Source: Bin87 sp965220055
GTDB taxonomy: Bacteria > Chloroflexota > Dehalococcoidia > Lucifugimonadales > UBA3495
Length of the DNA stretch: 64,000 nt
NCBI GenBank assembly: GCA_965220055.1
Contig: CBDCPE010000004.1
Coordinates: 3,410,001-3,474,000 of the forward strand
Direction of reading: 5' to 3'
Numbering within the stretch: the first letter of the stretch is position 1; every line of letters starts with the position of its first letter. Shown here one piece after another: positions 37,203 to 47,193 of the stretch. The position numbers were made by a program, and so were the translations under genes. Under the pieces are notes generated by a model. That model was not told the origin of the DNA. It ran no database searches and saw only the letters and a program-made list of their open reading frames with translations.

Positions 37203-37926
37203 CGTGGACACTCCTTTGGTTCATTGGCGATATACATTCCACGAATTGCCGTATCTACCGTTTTGCAAAGCCTGTAGGCCGCCAATGTTACGACAACATG
37301 CTCAGCTTGCGCACTGCCTCAAATCAAATGTTACCGAAAAAGCGGGTGGCGTACCGGCCCTTCCTCGACTATTCGCTGAACAACGTCGGCGACCCCAGGG
37401 CAATCGCGTCTTGCGGTAATCGGTATAATCAGCGCACTCGAACATTCTGTGCTTTGATACTGCCCATTGGTGGCCGCCTTCCAGATACTGCGATTCAGCC
37501 CGATTGGGTTCCAAGTCGGCGAACGCAAGCCTCACCAACGCATGTTTTGACTGTCGAAAGTGGCGGCGGCACCGGGTTTGGTCCGGTATTACTGCGAGCC
37601 CAATTTAGACGCGATTGCCCTGTCGGCGACCCCTTTCACAACAGCAACTACTGGTCCAAGCGCTTACCGTGGACGACCGCGAAAAAGCCGCCGGCGCCAT
37701 CAGGGATGCCACCATCCTCTGAAGCCGGCCGAAGCCGGTTTCTAGGAGCGTGTTGTCTATCGCAATCAGGCTGGTGCTGGAAATGTCCGAAAGGGGCACT
37801 TCACGTAGCCCGCGTTTCACGAAGTTGACGTAATGACTCTTATGCGAACCAGTATGAGTATCAGAAGAATGATGGCAGATTTCAGGCACAAGTCTGCCAT
37901 CCCAAACCCGTGAGGAGAAAGCGGTA
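37203..37926. other. Stretch without a supported gene
   Basis: Remnants only. A minus-strand piece near 37830 (TGSHKSHYVNFVKRG) resembles one near 40505 (HGSPNSRYVKSFVEY), suggesting two relics of related coding sequence. Confidence 0.4.
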
Positions 37927-38313
37927 ATGTCTGCTGTTTATATCGTGACTGCCGGCGGCTATGCTGACTATCGGATCGTGGCGGTCTTTTCAACAGAAGA
38001 GCTCGCAAAGGTTCACATCGAGAAAGGGCAACTCGAAAGGGCTTGTATTGAACGGTACGACCTGGACCACCCAAGCGAATGGAGAAGCATCACCAACGTC
38101 TGTATGCGCCACGACGGGAGCACGTTCAACATCTCCACCGAATTGGTGTATGAACAAGGTCCCGGTTATCACTTTTTTCGGGCTGCCCCGGCACCATGCG
38201 CGGCGGCGCTGGCGGCGCAAATTGCAACCGATTCCGAAGCCGAGGCTATCAAACAGACCGATGCAATCCGGCTACGGCTAATCGCTGACGGGGAGTGGCC
38301 CCCGGTCGGTTGA
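37927..38313 (+). CDS. DUF7336-type small protein
   Basis: 128 residues with GAGGAGA upstream. The N-terminal VYIVTAGGYADYRIVAVFST is the DUF7336 pattern (a small domain reading X-Y-S-D-Y-x-I-x-x-V-F-S); the rest is charged helix with no further motif. Function unknown; stands alone. Confidence 0.65.
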   Translation: MSAVYIVTAGGYADYRIVAVFSTEELAKVHIEKGQLERACIERYDLDHPSEWRSITNVCMRHDGSTFNISTELVYEQGPGYHFFRAAPAPCAAALAAQIATDSEAEAIKQTDAIRLRLIADGEWPPVG

Positions 38314-38365
38314 TGGCAGACTTGTAACAGAACGGGTCGATTCCGGTAGAGGGCAGGATTGTACG

Positions 38366-38943
38366 CTAAGGGGAAAGGCGCCGGTTGAGTGTGCGATAGA
38401 CGGTTGGTCTTGAGACGGAGAAGAGTTCGGCGAGATCGCTGATGGAACACTCGCCCGTGGCATGCATGCGGCAGAGCTCCCGCTGCTGTCGGTCGGACAG
38501 TTTGGGCTGCTTGCCGCGCAATTTCCCCCTGGCGCGGGCGATGGCCATGCCCTCGCGGGTGCGCATGCGGATGAGGTCGGCTTCGAACTCGGCGAAGGTG
38601 GCGAGGATATTGAAGAACATCTTGCCCATGGGATCGCCCGGGTCGTAGAGCGCCCGGCCGAGGGCCAGTTTCACGCCTCGTTCCCGAAGCCGGTCGGCGA
38701 TGGCGCGCGCATCCGGGACGGACCTGGCCAGCCAGTCGAGTTTCGGCACGACCAGCGTGCCGCCTGCGCGCCCGGCGGCGAGGGCCGGGTCGAGGCCGGG
38801 TCGGTGCGGGTCGCGCCGGTGAGGCCGTGATCGGTGTAGATGCGATCTTCGGCGACGCCCAGCTCCAGGCGTTCCTGGCGCTGGGCGGCCAGATCCTGCC
38901 GGTCGGTGGAACAGCGCGCGTATCCGATGAGGGTTGCCGTCAT
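38366..38943 (-). pseudogene. Serine resolvase/invertase, frameshifted
   Basis: N-terminal part MTATLIGYARCSTDRQDLAA carries the catalytic Ser; the frame is lost near 38800 after TDHGLTGATRTD, where one base is gained or lost in a C run. The rest continues in another frame: VPKLDWLARSVPDARAIADR, NILATFAEFEADLIRMRT and a C-terminal HTH (CSISDLAELFSVSRPTVYRT). Repairing one base gives a normal 190-residue resolvase. Confidence 0.85.
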
Positions 38944-39182
38944 GGGAGACGTGTACGAAAAGGGTCCCGCTTCCGCAATTGTTTCGGTACCATTCGTATG
39001 AGACGCTCCTAGCTCCGGTTTAGCGGGGGTCGGGGCGACAGACTGCGCCGTCCGCTGGACGTTCCCCTTAATAAAAATCTTCTCTCCATCCTTTGCATGG
39101 CAAGCCGGTCAACGCGACCGGCGATGGTATATTGATCTTATCCGGATGTAGACTGACAAAGTAAACGGGGACCGAGTTGACC

Positions 39183-40115
39183 ATGTACTCGAAAGTAATC
39201 GTTCCCCTGGACGGGTCGGACCTTGCGGAGGGCGCCCTGCCCTACGCGCAGTTGGTTGCGGGAGCGCTGTCCCTTCCGGTGGAACTTGTGGAAGCCTTTG
39301 ATGTACTGGATCCCGCCGTGCAGAATCAGAGTTCTAGGCTCACCGTCCACGAAATGGTCGCCGAGGCGCAGCGAGGTTCGCGGATTTACCTCTCCGGCGT
39401 CAGGGAGCGGTTGATAACTGCGGGTTGCGACGCCGATGTGACGACGCTGCCGGGTTTACCCGAGCAGGTCATTATGGAGCGGGCCGATGCCGATCCCCAT
39501 GCGCTGGTGGTGATGTCGACCCACGGGCGGGGAGGCATCGCTCGCTGGGCTCTGGGCAGCGTCGCGGACAAAGTTCTCCACTCCGTACCCAATCCCATGC
39601 TCATCGTACGGGCCGGCGCGGCGCCGCCGGAGGTTTCGGTCCATACCGTGCTGGTGCCATTGGACGGGTCCGAGTTGGCGGAGTCGTCGCTGGCCCACGC
39701 CGTCAATCTGGCCCGCGCCCTGGACGCCGGGATGGTGCTGGTGCGGGTATCCCAAACGGCCGACCACTACCGCAGCCATCTGGGCGGTAGGATGCGCCGG
39801 TTGACCACCTTCGGGGACTCCCTCGAAAAGTGGGCCGATGATCTGGCGGAAGGCGATGCGGCCGAGGCGGAAAGCTACCTGGCCGAACTGCGGGGCCGGC
39901 TGGCCATGGAATTCCCCCAGATGAATCGGGTGCGCACACGCCACCTGCGGCATGACGACGTGGCCCAGGCGATCATCGACACGGCGGCCTCGGAGCCATC
40001 CTTGGTGGTGATGAGCACCCACGGGCGAAGTGGCATCGGTCGGCTGGTTCTGGGCAGCGTAACGGACCGGGTGGTGCGCCATTCCGAGACGCCGGTTCTG
40101 GCGGTTCACGGCTGA
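39183..40115 (+). CDS. Tandem universal stress protein
   Basis: 310 residues, two UspA domains. Each has the start strand (KVIVPLDGSDLAEGALPYAQ; TVLVPLDGSELAESSLAHAV) and the nucleotide-binding G-x2-G-x9-G-(S/T) end (STHGRGGIARWALGS; STHGRSGIGRLVLGS). ATG 39183 is used; a TTG six bases upstream is possible. Cytoplasmic ATP-binding stress protein. No operon partner; promoter not evident. Confidence 0.9.
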   Translation: MYSKVIVPLDGSDLAEGALPYAQLVAGALSLPVELVEAFDVLDPAVQNQSSRLTVHEMVAEAQRGSRIYLSGVRERLITAGCDADVTTLPGLPEQVIMERADADPHALVVMSTHGRGGIARWALGSVADKVLHSVPNPMLIVRAGAAPPEVSVHTVLVPLDGSELAESSLAHAVNLARALDAGMVLVRVSQTADHYRSHLGGRMRRLTTFGDSLEKWADDLAEGDAAEAESYLAELRGRLAMEFPQMNRVRTRHLRHDDVAQAIIDTAASEPSLVVMSTHGRSGIGRLVLGSVTDRVVRHSETPVLAVHG

Positions 40116-40796
40116 CCGCGAGCCTGGCAAAGCTCAAACGGCGTAAGCGCCCATGCACCGGGATTGAACACCGCCCGTTCCCCACAGGAGCAGAGCGTCA
40201 TTGGAATGCTTGCCGAGGGCCGGGGATTGGCGGTCGGGTCCCGACGTCGGTGAGATGGAGAAAGCCTCGGGTGGTGAGACGGTGGATGCGGCGGAAGCCT
40301 TGATCGCGAGAGGGCTGTACTGTAGCGAGTGACTGGCTGGGGCCTTTTACCAACCATGGCAGCCGTCAGGCGTCCACTGCGAATGCCGGGGCGCTTGCCC
40401 GTTGGGACGCCGGAACGCGGTTCATCGGCGCCGATAGCGTTCGTAATTTGGGGCAGGAAGAACGGGCCGTAGTAATGCCGCACTGGAATACTCGACAAAC
40501 GACTTCACGTAACGGCTGTTTGGCGAACCATGTCGGGTATCTATAAGACGGAGGGCCGGTATGATGAACGCCCAGAACAGGTTCGCCGATGCGTTGCGGT
40601 GGGTTTTGCCGGCGAGGCTGGCCAGCCACTCGAATGTCGTGGCTGGATCTGCCAGGAGACCTTGTGCGACGGAAGTTCCGGAACATTTGATTTGACAGCG
40701 TGCCGATCGAATAGTACCTTGAAATCGACGATACCCCCCCACGCCTCTCGTTGGAACGGCGCACCAGGGGGGTTTTACTATTTTGCGAATCTGACG
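40116..40796. other. Stretch without a supported gene
   Basis: Minus-strand remnant near 40470-40690 (PATTFEWLASLAGKTHRNAS, then HGSPNSRYVKSFVEYSSA) looks like a decayed coding segment. Nothing else recognised. Confidence 0.4.
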
Positions 40797-41675
40797 ATGA
40801 CCTCTCCCCAATCGAGTTCGCAACCGCCAGTTCCTGACGCATCCGTTCAGAGCCAAATCGATGCGCTGTGGCGGCGTGGTATGGCAATCCCACATCGTGG
40901 GGAGGCTTCCCGTCTCCTAACTCATGTCGGGTCCTATCGGTTGCGCGGGTATTGGCAACCCTTCGAGGCTCGATCGCAGGACGGAGACCCGCCGCCATTC
41001 CGGACAGGAACTAATTTCCCTGCGGTAATGGAACGGTATAACTTTGACCGGGAACTGCGAGCGTTGTTGCTGGGGGCGTTTGGCCACATCGAAGTGTCCA
41101 TCCGCAACGCGTGGGCGCTCCATCTGGGTGAGACAGAGGGAGGCGGACCGGATGCGCACCTGAACAGACGCCTGTTCCTGGACCGGTACTATGCGAACCT
41201 GTCGGAATTGCATCGAGCCTATGACCGTCACGGCAGACGGGCTCACCGTTACGATTTTGCCGACTGTCCTATTTGGGCAATTGCCGAGGTAATGTCGTTC
41301 GGCCAACTCTCACGTTGGTACGGGGATACAAACCGGACGGTGCGGCAGCTGATGGCACGCAGGTACGAGATGGACGAGCGGATACTGCAGGCGGTGCTTC
41401 GCCACCTGGTACCCATCAGAAATATCTGCGCCCATCACGAACGCCTATGGGATAGAGAATTCATCACCAGGATGCCGGTGCCCAATAGGCTTGGCGAATA
41501 CCCGAGGCCGCGGCGGTTTTTCAATCAGGTGGACAACGGCCGGCTTTACAACGCGCTGGTGATGATCGCCTATCTGACTCGCGTCATCGAGGGCGGCGGG
41601 CAATGGGCCGAGCAGTTGCGAATTCTGATGGATCGATACCCTCGTATTCCGCAGGAACGGATGGGCTACGGACTA
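40797..41675 (+). pseudogene. Abi_2-type abortive infection gene, 3' end cut by IS110
   Basis: About 293 residues from ATG 40797. Abi_2 features: IDALWRRGMAIPHRGEASRL, SYRLRGYWQPFE, NFDRELRALLLGAFGHIEVS, SFGQLSRWYGD and the HEPN RNase motif VPIRNICAHHERLWDRE (R-x4-H). Near the end, after RMGYGL, IS110 copy 2 intervenes. On its far side the sequence continues TTGGATGAACTG... to TAG, which would add LDELCRR. Only a few C-terminal residues are displaced, so some function is conceivable. The IS sequence appends foreign residues to 41882. Confidence 0.85.
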
Positions 41676-41685
41676 ACCGGAACTA

Positions 41686-43083
41686 TTACGCCGTGGAGGC
41701 CGCTGGCTCTGATTGGTGAAGCACCGCTGAAGTCTGGGCATCGGGCATCGGCACCAGCCGGTAGCCCAGTTGTGCCGCCCGACGCTTCGCTGCGCGCAAA
41801 GCCCGCTGCTGATATTGGGTCTCATAGTATTCCGCGCCGGCATCTACGTATTCTTGGCTGTAGCGCAGCATGGTGTAGATGAGCCTGGCCAGCTTGTGGG
41901 CCGTGGCGGTGATGGCCTTGGGTGCGCCCATCTGGGTCTTCTTCCGGCGCAGGAAGGCTCCCAGGGCGCTATCGGAGCGGTGCAGCGCGTTGGCCGCCAG
42001 ACGCAATGCGGCCGCGGCCCGGTTGGCGTTGGCGTTGGTCTTGGAGCTGATCACCCTGCCGCCGGTGATGCGGTTGTTGGGGCTCAGCCCTAGCCACGAC
42101 GCGAAGTGCTTGACGCTGGGCCATTTCGTCATGTCGGCGCCAATCTCGCTGATCACCTTCAGTGCCGTGTACGCGTCCACCCCGTCGATGCGGGTCAGGT
42201 CCACCCCAGTCATCCGGTACAGCCGGCCCTGGACATCGAAGCGGGGCGCGTTCTTCTGGTTGCGCTTCTTGCCATTGGGAGCGGGAGGCTCACCGTCGCT
42301 GCGGTCCTCAAACCGCTCCAGCTGAGCTTCGATCTCCCGGTCGCACTCGGCAATCTTGCCCTGATAGAACCGGTACAGCTCCAGGGCCTGGGTCAGCTCG
42401 AAGACGTGCTCTTGCCGCCAGTGCCCCTGCAACGACTTGGCGATGGTCTTCTCGTCGGCCTTGGTCCTGGGATCGCGCAGCCGGGCCAACCTGCGGGGAT
42501 TCCTCTCACCTCTGACGATGGCCTCTATGATGTCCATGCCGGTCTTGCCCGTGATGTCGCTGATGACGTGCTGAAGCTTCACGTTCATCTGAGTCAGGGC
42601 CTTTTGCATATGCTGGATATGCTGGGAAGCGTACTCCACCAGCATGGCCCGCTGGCGCAGGTAGCTGCGCAGGCGCCGGATGTCCCCGTCAGGCCGGAAA
42701 GCGCCAGAGAGCAGACCGTAGGTGTGCAGCTGCTGCAGCCACTGGCAGTCCACCACGTCGGTCTTGCGGCCGGGTACGTTCTTGATGCGCCGGGGATCCA
42801 CCAGCATCACCTCAAACCCGCGCTCCTCCAGTACCCCGAACAGGGGTATCCAGTACACGCCGGTGGACTCCATGACCACGGTGTCCACGCCGCACTCCCC
42901 CAGCCATCCCGCCAGGTGGTACAGGTCCGCCGTGAAGGCCTCAAACTCCTGCACCGGCGACTCCGCCCGGTCGGCGGGAACCGCCACGAAATGGCTGCTG
43001 GCGCCCACGTCGATGCCCGCCGCGTTCAGGTTCAGCTGGGACAGTCCTGCCGGCTCTGCGCCACTCTTGCCTCTGCTCATCAT
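41686..43083 (-). CDS. IS110-family recombinase/transposase, copy 2
   Basis: 465 residues from ATG 43083 (GGAGGGA upstream). DEDD domain (AAGIDVGASSHFVAV, VMESTGVYWIPLF, KTDVVDCQWL) and Transposase_20 domain (LTRIDGVDAYTALK, WLGLSPNNRITGGRV). Intact; diverged from copy 1 by scattered substitutions. Confidence 0.95.
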   Translation of the reverse strand: MMSRGKSGAEPAGLSQLNLNAAGIDVGASSHFVAVPADRAESPVQEFEAFTADLYHLAGWLGECGVDTVVMESTGVYWIPLFGVLEERGFEVMLVDPRRIKNVPGRKTDVVDCQWLQQLHTYGLLSGAFRPDGDIRRLRSYLRQRAMLVEYASQHIQHMQKALTQMNVKLQHVISDITGKTGMDIIEAIVRGERNPRRLARLRDPRTKADEKTIAKSLQGHWRQEHVFELTQALELYRFYQGKIAECDREIEAQLERFEDRSDGEPPAPNGKKRNQKNAPRFDVQGRLYRMTGVDLTRIDGVDAYTALKVISEIGADMTKWPSVKHFASWLGLSPNNRITGGRVISSKTNANANRAAAALRLAANALHRSDSALGAFLRRKKTQMGAPKAITATAHKLARLIYTMLRYSQEYVDAGAEYYETQYQQRALRAAKRRAAQLGYRLVPMPDAQTSAVLHQSEPAASTA

Positions 43084-43337
43084 TCCCTCCGCACTTGCCT
43101 TGGAGGCGTGTCTCCGGTGGGAGCCACCAACATCAAACAATCTACGGAACGGGATCGCTCTGCTGGGAGCGTCACCAATGATGCCGTCGTACGGCTCCCG
43201 GACCATGCTCCCGATCGGGCAATATGCACCAGCGTCTGCTCGGCCTTCGTCCGGACGACACGCCATGAGCATACATCCTTGGGCGGTCTCATCAGTTAGT
43301 CACCTCTGCACGGGCCGGATACGGGCATAATGTTGCT
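43084..43337 (-). ncRNA. IS110 left-end RNA region, copy 2 (putative bridge RNA)
   Basis: Uninterrupted 254-bp left end, so the best copy for RNA folding. Contains GTGACTAACTGATGAG and conserved GGACGAAGGCCGAGCAGACG. Confidence 0.55.
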
Positions 43338-43408
43338 TTGGATGAACTGTGCCGGCGGTAGATGGGCTGGTATTTGGACAATACGCGAAACTTGCAGCAA
43401 ACGCGCTA

Positions 43409-44266
43409 GGGGGTGTCGTCAAAACAGTGAGAGGGTAGTAAATTGCCGGTAACAGGGAGAGTGTGGAAGGTGGGGAGTATGACGGCAGCGCACCGGCGCC
43501 ACGATATGACAGACAGTGTTTGGGAGCGGCTGAGGCTGTACCTGCCCGGGGGAGCAGGCAAGAGAGGTCGGCCGGCCCATGACAACCGGCGGTTTATCGA
43601 CGCCGTTTGCTGGGTTCTGCGCACCGGCGCTCCCTGGCGCGATTTGCCCCCGGACTACGGAGACTGGAAGAACACCCACCGCCGCTTCTGCCGCTGGCGG
43701 GACCGAGGTGTGTGGGCCGGACTGTTGGAGGAAGTGATGGATGACCCTGATTTCGAGTGCCTGATTTCGAGTGGCTGATGATAGACGCCAGCTACATCAA
43801 GGCCCATCCCCACAGTGCCGGCGCTCGGGGCGGAAATCAGGCTATTGCCCGCACCAAAGGGGGCTGAACAGCAAGTTGCACCTGGCGGTGGACGCCCACG
43901 GAATGCCGGTAAGGCTGGCGGTTACTGGAGGCACGGTGGCCGACTGCTCTTTGGCGTTGCCCCTGATCGAGGGTATAGAGGCGGAGTGTCTGCTGGCGGA
44001 CAAAGCCTATGACACCAATGAAATCATAGCCACCGCTCGGGCATCGGGAATGAACCCAGTGATACCGCCCAAAAGCAACCGGAGAGAAAAGCGGGACTAC
44101 GACCAGGCACTGTACAAGTTGCGGCACTTGGTGGAGAACGGATTCTTGGACTTCAAGCAGTGGCGCGGAGTGGCGACCCGTTATGCCAAGAGAGCGGCGT
44201 CATACCTGGCCATTTGCCAACTCCGGGCAGTGATGATCTGGAGCAAACTCTTTTGACGACACCCCC
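43409..44266 (+). mobile_element. IS5-family (IS427-like) element, 858 bp
   Basis: Perfect ends GGGGGTGTCGTCAAAA and its complement, inside CTAG on both sides (TA duplication). Single copy in the window. Confidence 0.9.
43479..44256 (+). pseudogene. IS427-like transposase with a 14-bp duplication
   Basis: Start MTAAHRRHDMTDSVWERLRL after GGGGAG. A tandem copy of GATTTCGAGTGCCT (about 43749-43776) breaks the frame; without it the protein reads PDFEWLMIDASYIKAHPHSA with the first Asp. A second, natural -1 site AAAGGGGG (about 43857) leads to NSKLHLAVDAHG, LLADKAYD (second Asp) and RHLVENGFLDFKQW (Glu). Confidence 0.85.
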
Positions 44267-44409
44267 TAGGCGCAAAGATCAACCTCCTTGCTAATCTACC
44301 CACAAGCCATCAGTTGATACTGAGCACAGGCAAACTGCCGAAATGGCACATTGGCCTAATCACCCATTCGTGGTGACAAGTCACCAAAGCTGCGGCAAAG
44401 GCAGGGAGT

Positions 44410-44625
44410 ATGACGACAATAGGGTTCGCCTCCTTTCCAGGAGGCACCGGCAAGAGCCTGCTGGCATTCAACACCGCCGAGCGGGCTGAATCTGCAGGCT
44501 TAAAAACGCTACTGTGCGACTTCGACCCCCAGTTGACTATCATCGAGCAGATTGACATCCGAGTAATTTGTCTAGATTTTGCACAAAGTCGAGGTTTCAA
44601 CCCCGACAGTGTAATATTTCAGTAG
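44410..44625 (+). pseudogene. parA-type ATPase, N-terminal fragment
   Basis: Reads MTTIGFASFPGGTGKSLLAF with a deviant Walker A (GGTGKS) and LLCDFDPQ (Walker A'), typical ParA start. Similarity ends after residue 41 and the frame stops at 71. A matching C-terminal piece lies at 58741 beyond 14 kb of mobile DNA. Confidence 0.75.
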
Positions 44626-44679
44626 GCCAGCCACGGCACGAAGTGCGCCGATTCCGCCACGTATCTAACTTTTGTACAA

Positions 44680-45960
44680 AGCAACATTATGCCCGCGTCC
44701 GGGCCGTGCAGGGGAGACTAACTGACGAGGCGGGGACCTACGTGTAAGCTCCTGACGAGGCGTGTCGTCCGGACCAAGACCGAGAGGACATTGGCGCATA
44801 TTGCCCGGTACAAAGCATGGTCCGGGAGTCTTACGGTGGCATCATTGGTGACGCCCCAATCAGGGCGATCCCGTTCGGGAGAGTGTCCACTTGGCGTGGC
44901 TCCCTCCGGCGATGCGCCTATGCCGCGATGCTGGAGGGGAAAGATGATGAAGACACGCCAGAGGAGTGCGAAACCAGCGAGCCAGACTACAGCGGAGCGG
45001 GAGCGTCTGCCAGCGGAGTTGTCCCAGGTGAACCTGAACGCGGCGGGCATCGACGTGGGGGCCAGCAGCCATTTCGTGGCGGTGTCAGCCAACCGCGCGG
45101 AACCGCCGGTGCAAGAGTTTGCCGCCTTCACGGCGGACCTGTACCGTCTGGCTGACTGGCTGGCCGAGTGCGGCGTGGAGACCGTGGTCATGGAGTCCAC
45201 CGGCGTGTACTGGATACCACTGTTCGGAGTGCTGGAAGAGCGAGGGTTCCAGGTGATGCTGGTGGACCCCCGACGCATCAAGAACGTGTCCGGCCGTAAG
45301 ACCGACGTGCTGGATTGCCAGTGGCTGCAGCAGTTGCACACCTATGGGCTGCTGTCGGGAGCCTTCCGTCCCGACGCGGAGATACGACGCCTGCGTAGCT
45401 ACCTGCGGCAGCGGGCCATGCTGGTGCAGTACGCGTCCCACCATATCCAGCACATGCAGAAGGCCTTGACCCAGATGAACGTCAAGTTGCAGCACGTCAT
45501 CAGCAACATCACGGGCAAGACCGGCATGGACATTATCGAAGCCATCGTAAGCGGCGAACGGGACCCTCGAAAGCTGGCGCGGTTTCGTCGCCCGGGCATG
45601 AAAGCGGATGAGGCGACCATCGCCAGGTCACTGCAGGGCCATTGGAGGGAGGAGCACATCTTCGAGTTGACCCAGGCCCTGGAACTGTACCGGTTCTACC
45701 ACGATAAGATTGCCGAGTGCGACCGGGAGATTGAAGCCCAGCTGGAGCGGTTTGAGGACCGCAGCGACGGTGGGTCTCCGGCTGGGAACGGCCGGTGCGG
45801 AGTACTACGAGAAGCAGTATCAGGACCGGGCGCTGCGCGCGGCCAAGCGTCGGGCGGGGCAACTGGGATACGATCTGGTGCCCATGTCAGATGCTCCGGA
45901 ACACGCCACGCACGCACGCACCTCCTGGTGCGCCAATTGCCGCTTGACTACACCGTTAGT
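44680..45960 (+). mobile_element. IS110-family element, copy 3, internally deleted
   Basis: Left end AGCAACATTATGCCCGCGTC, right end to GTTAGT at 45955-45960, where copy 4 begins. About 480 bp of the transposase is missing. Confidence 0.85.
44944..45900 (+). pseudogene. IS110 transposase, copy 3, deleted
   Basis: Starts MMKTRQRSAKPASQTTAERE; DEDD domain complete (VDPRRIKNVSGRKTDVLDCQ) up to ERFEDRSDGGSPAGNG at about 45795. It then jumps, out of frame, to AGAEYYEKQYQDRALRAAKR. The domain with the catalytic Ser is lost, so it is inactive. Confidence 0.9.
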
Positions 45961-46006
45961 CGGGAGCAACATTATGCCCGTATCCGGCCCGTGCAGAGGT
46001 GACTAA

Positions 46007-46978
46007 GAGCCTATCCTAAAAACTGGTGGAAACTTGCAGGGGGAGTCGCGGGAAAGCGAGCTGGGGTTGCATCTAGACTGGGGCAATGACGAAATCGAAA
46101 GACCCCAAGCCGCCGCGTCCGAAGCGTGCTGGCCCAGCCACCAGGACCAATCCCACCACCGGCGCGTTCCAGGTTTCCGACGAGCTCTGGGAGGTGCTGG
46201 CGCCGTTGATCCCCGAGCATGTGAACACCCATCGTTTCGGCGGCGGCCGGCCCCGGGTCCCTGACCGCACCTGCGCCAATGGCATCTTCTACGTGCTGCG
46301 CACCGGCTGTCAGTGGAAGGCGTTGGACGCCACGGGCATCTGCTCCGGCTCCACCGCCCACCTGCGGTTTCAGGAATGGGTCGCCGCTGGGGTGTTTCTG
46401 GAGCTGTGGCGGGTGGGACTGGAACGCTATGACGAACTGAAGGGGCTGGACTGGAGTTGGTTGAGTATGGACGGGGCCATGACCAAATCACCCTTGGGCG
46501 GGGGGAAAAACCGGCCCCAACCCCACTGACCGAGGCAAAGGCGGCGTCAAGCGCAGCCTGTTGACCGAAGCTGAGGGCATTCCGGTGGGTCTGGCGGTGG
46601 ACGGCGCCAACCGTCATGACATGAAGCTGGTGCGGGCCACGGTGGACAGCCTGCCGGTGCCCCGACCAGCGCCCACTCCGGACCAACCCCAGGGCATGTG
46701 CCTGGACAAAGGCTATGACTTTGACGAGGTGCGCCGCACGTTGGAGGAGTTCGGCTTCACCGCCCACATCCGCAGTCGGGGCGAGGAGGCGAAGGCGATC
46801 AAAAAGGAGGCTGGGTTCAAGGCGCGGCGCTGGGTGGTGGAACGAACCCACGGCTGGCTGAACCGTTTCCGGCGCATCCTCGTGCGCTGGGACAAGTCCC
46901 CCGACAACTACATCGCCTTTCTTCATTTCGCTTGCGCCCTGATCGCCCTCAGAGCCGCCGGGTTATTAGGATAGGCAC
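46007..46978 (+). mobile_element. IS5-family element, copy 3 (972 bp)
   Basis: Flanked by TAA (46004-46006 / 46979-46981). It interrupts GACTAACTG of the IS110 left end. Differs from copy 1 by few bases. Confidence 0.95.
46086..46974 (+). CDS. IS5-family transposase, copy 3, two frames
   Basis: Same two frames, GGGGGGAAAAA junction and DDE residues as in copy 1; no further lesion seen. Confidence 0.9.
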
Positions 46979-47193
46979 TAACTGATGAGACCGCCCAAGG
47001 ATGTATGCTCATGGCGTGTCGTCCGGACGAAGGCCGAGCAGACGCTGGTGCATATTGCCCGATCGGGAGCATGGTCCGGGAGCCGTACGACGGCATCATT
47101 GGTGACGCTCCCAGCAGAGCGATCCCGTTCCGTAGATTGTTTGATGTTGGTGGCTCCCACCGGAGACACGCCTCCAAGGCAAGTGCGGAGGGA

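Larger units (their letters stand above)
41672..43337 (-). mobile_element. IS110-family element, copy 2
   Basis: Left end AGCAACATTATGCCCGTATC at 43337 and right end CCGGTTAGTC at 41671-41680. Encodes the same protein as copy 4 at 45961; the two are inverted and bracket 43.3-46 kb. Confidence 0.9.
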
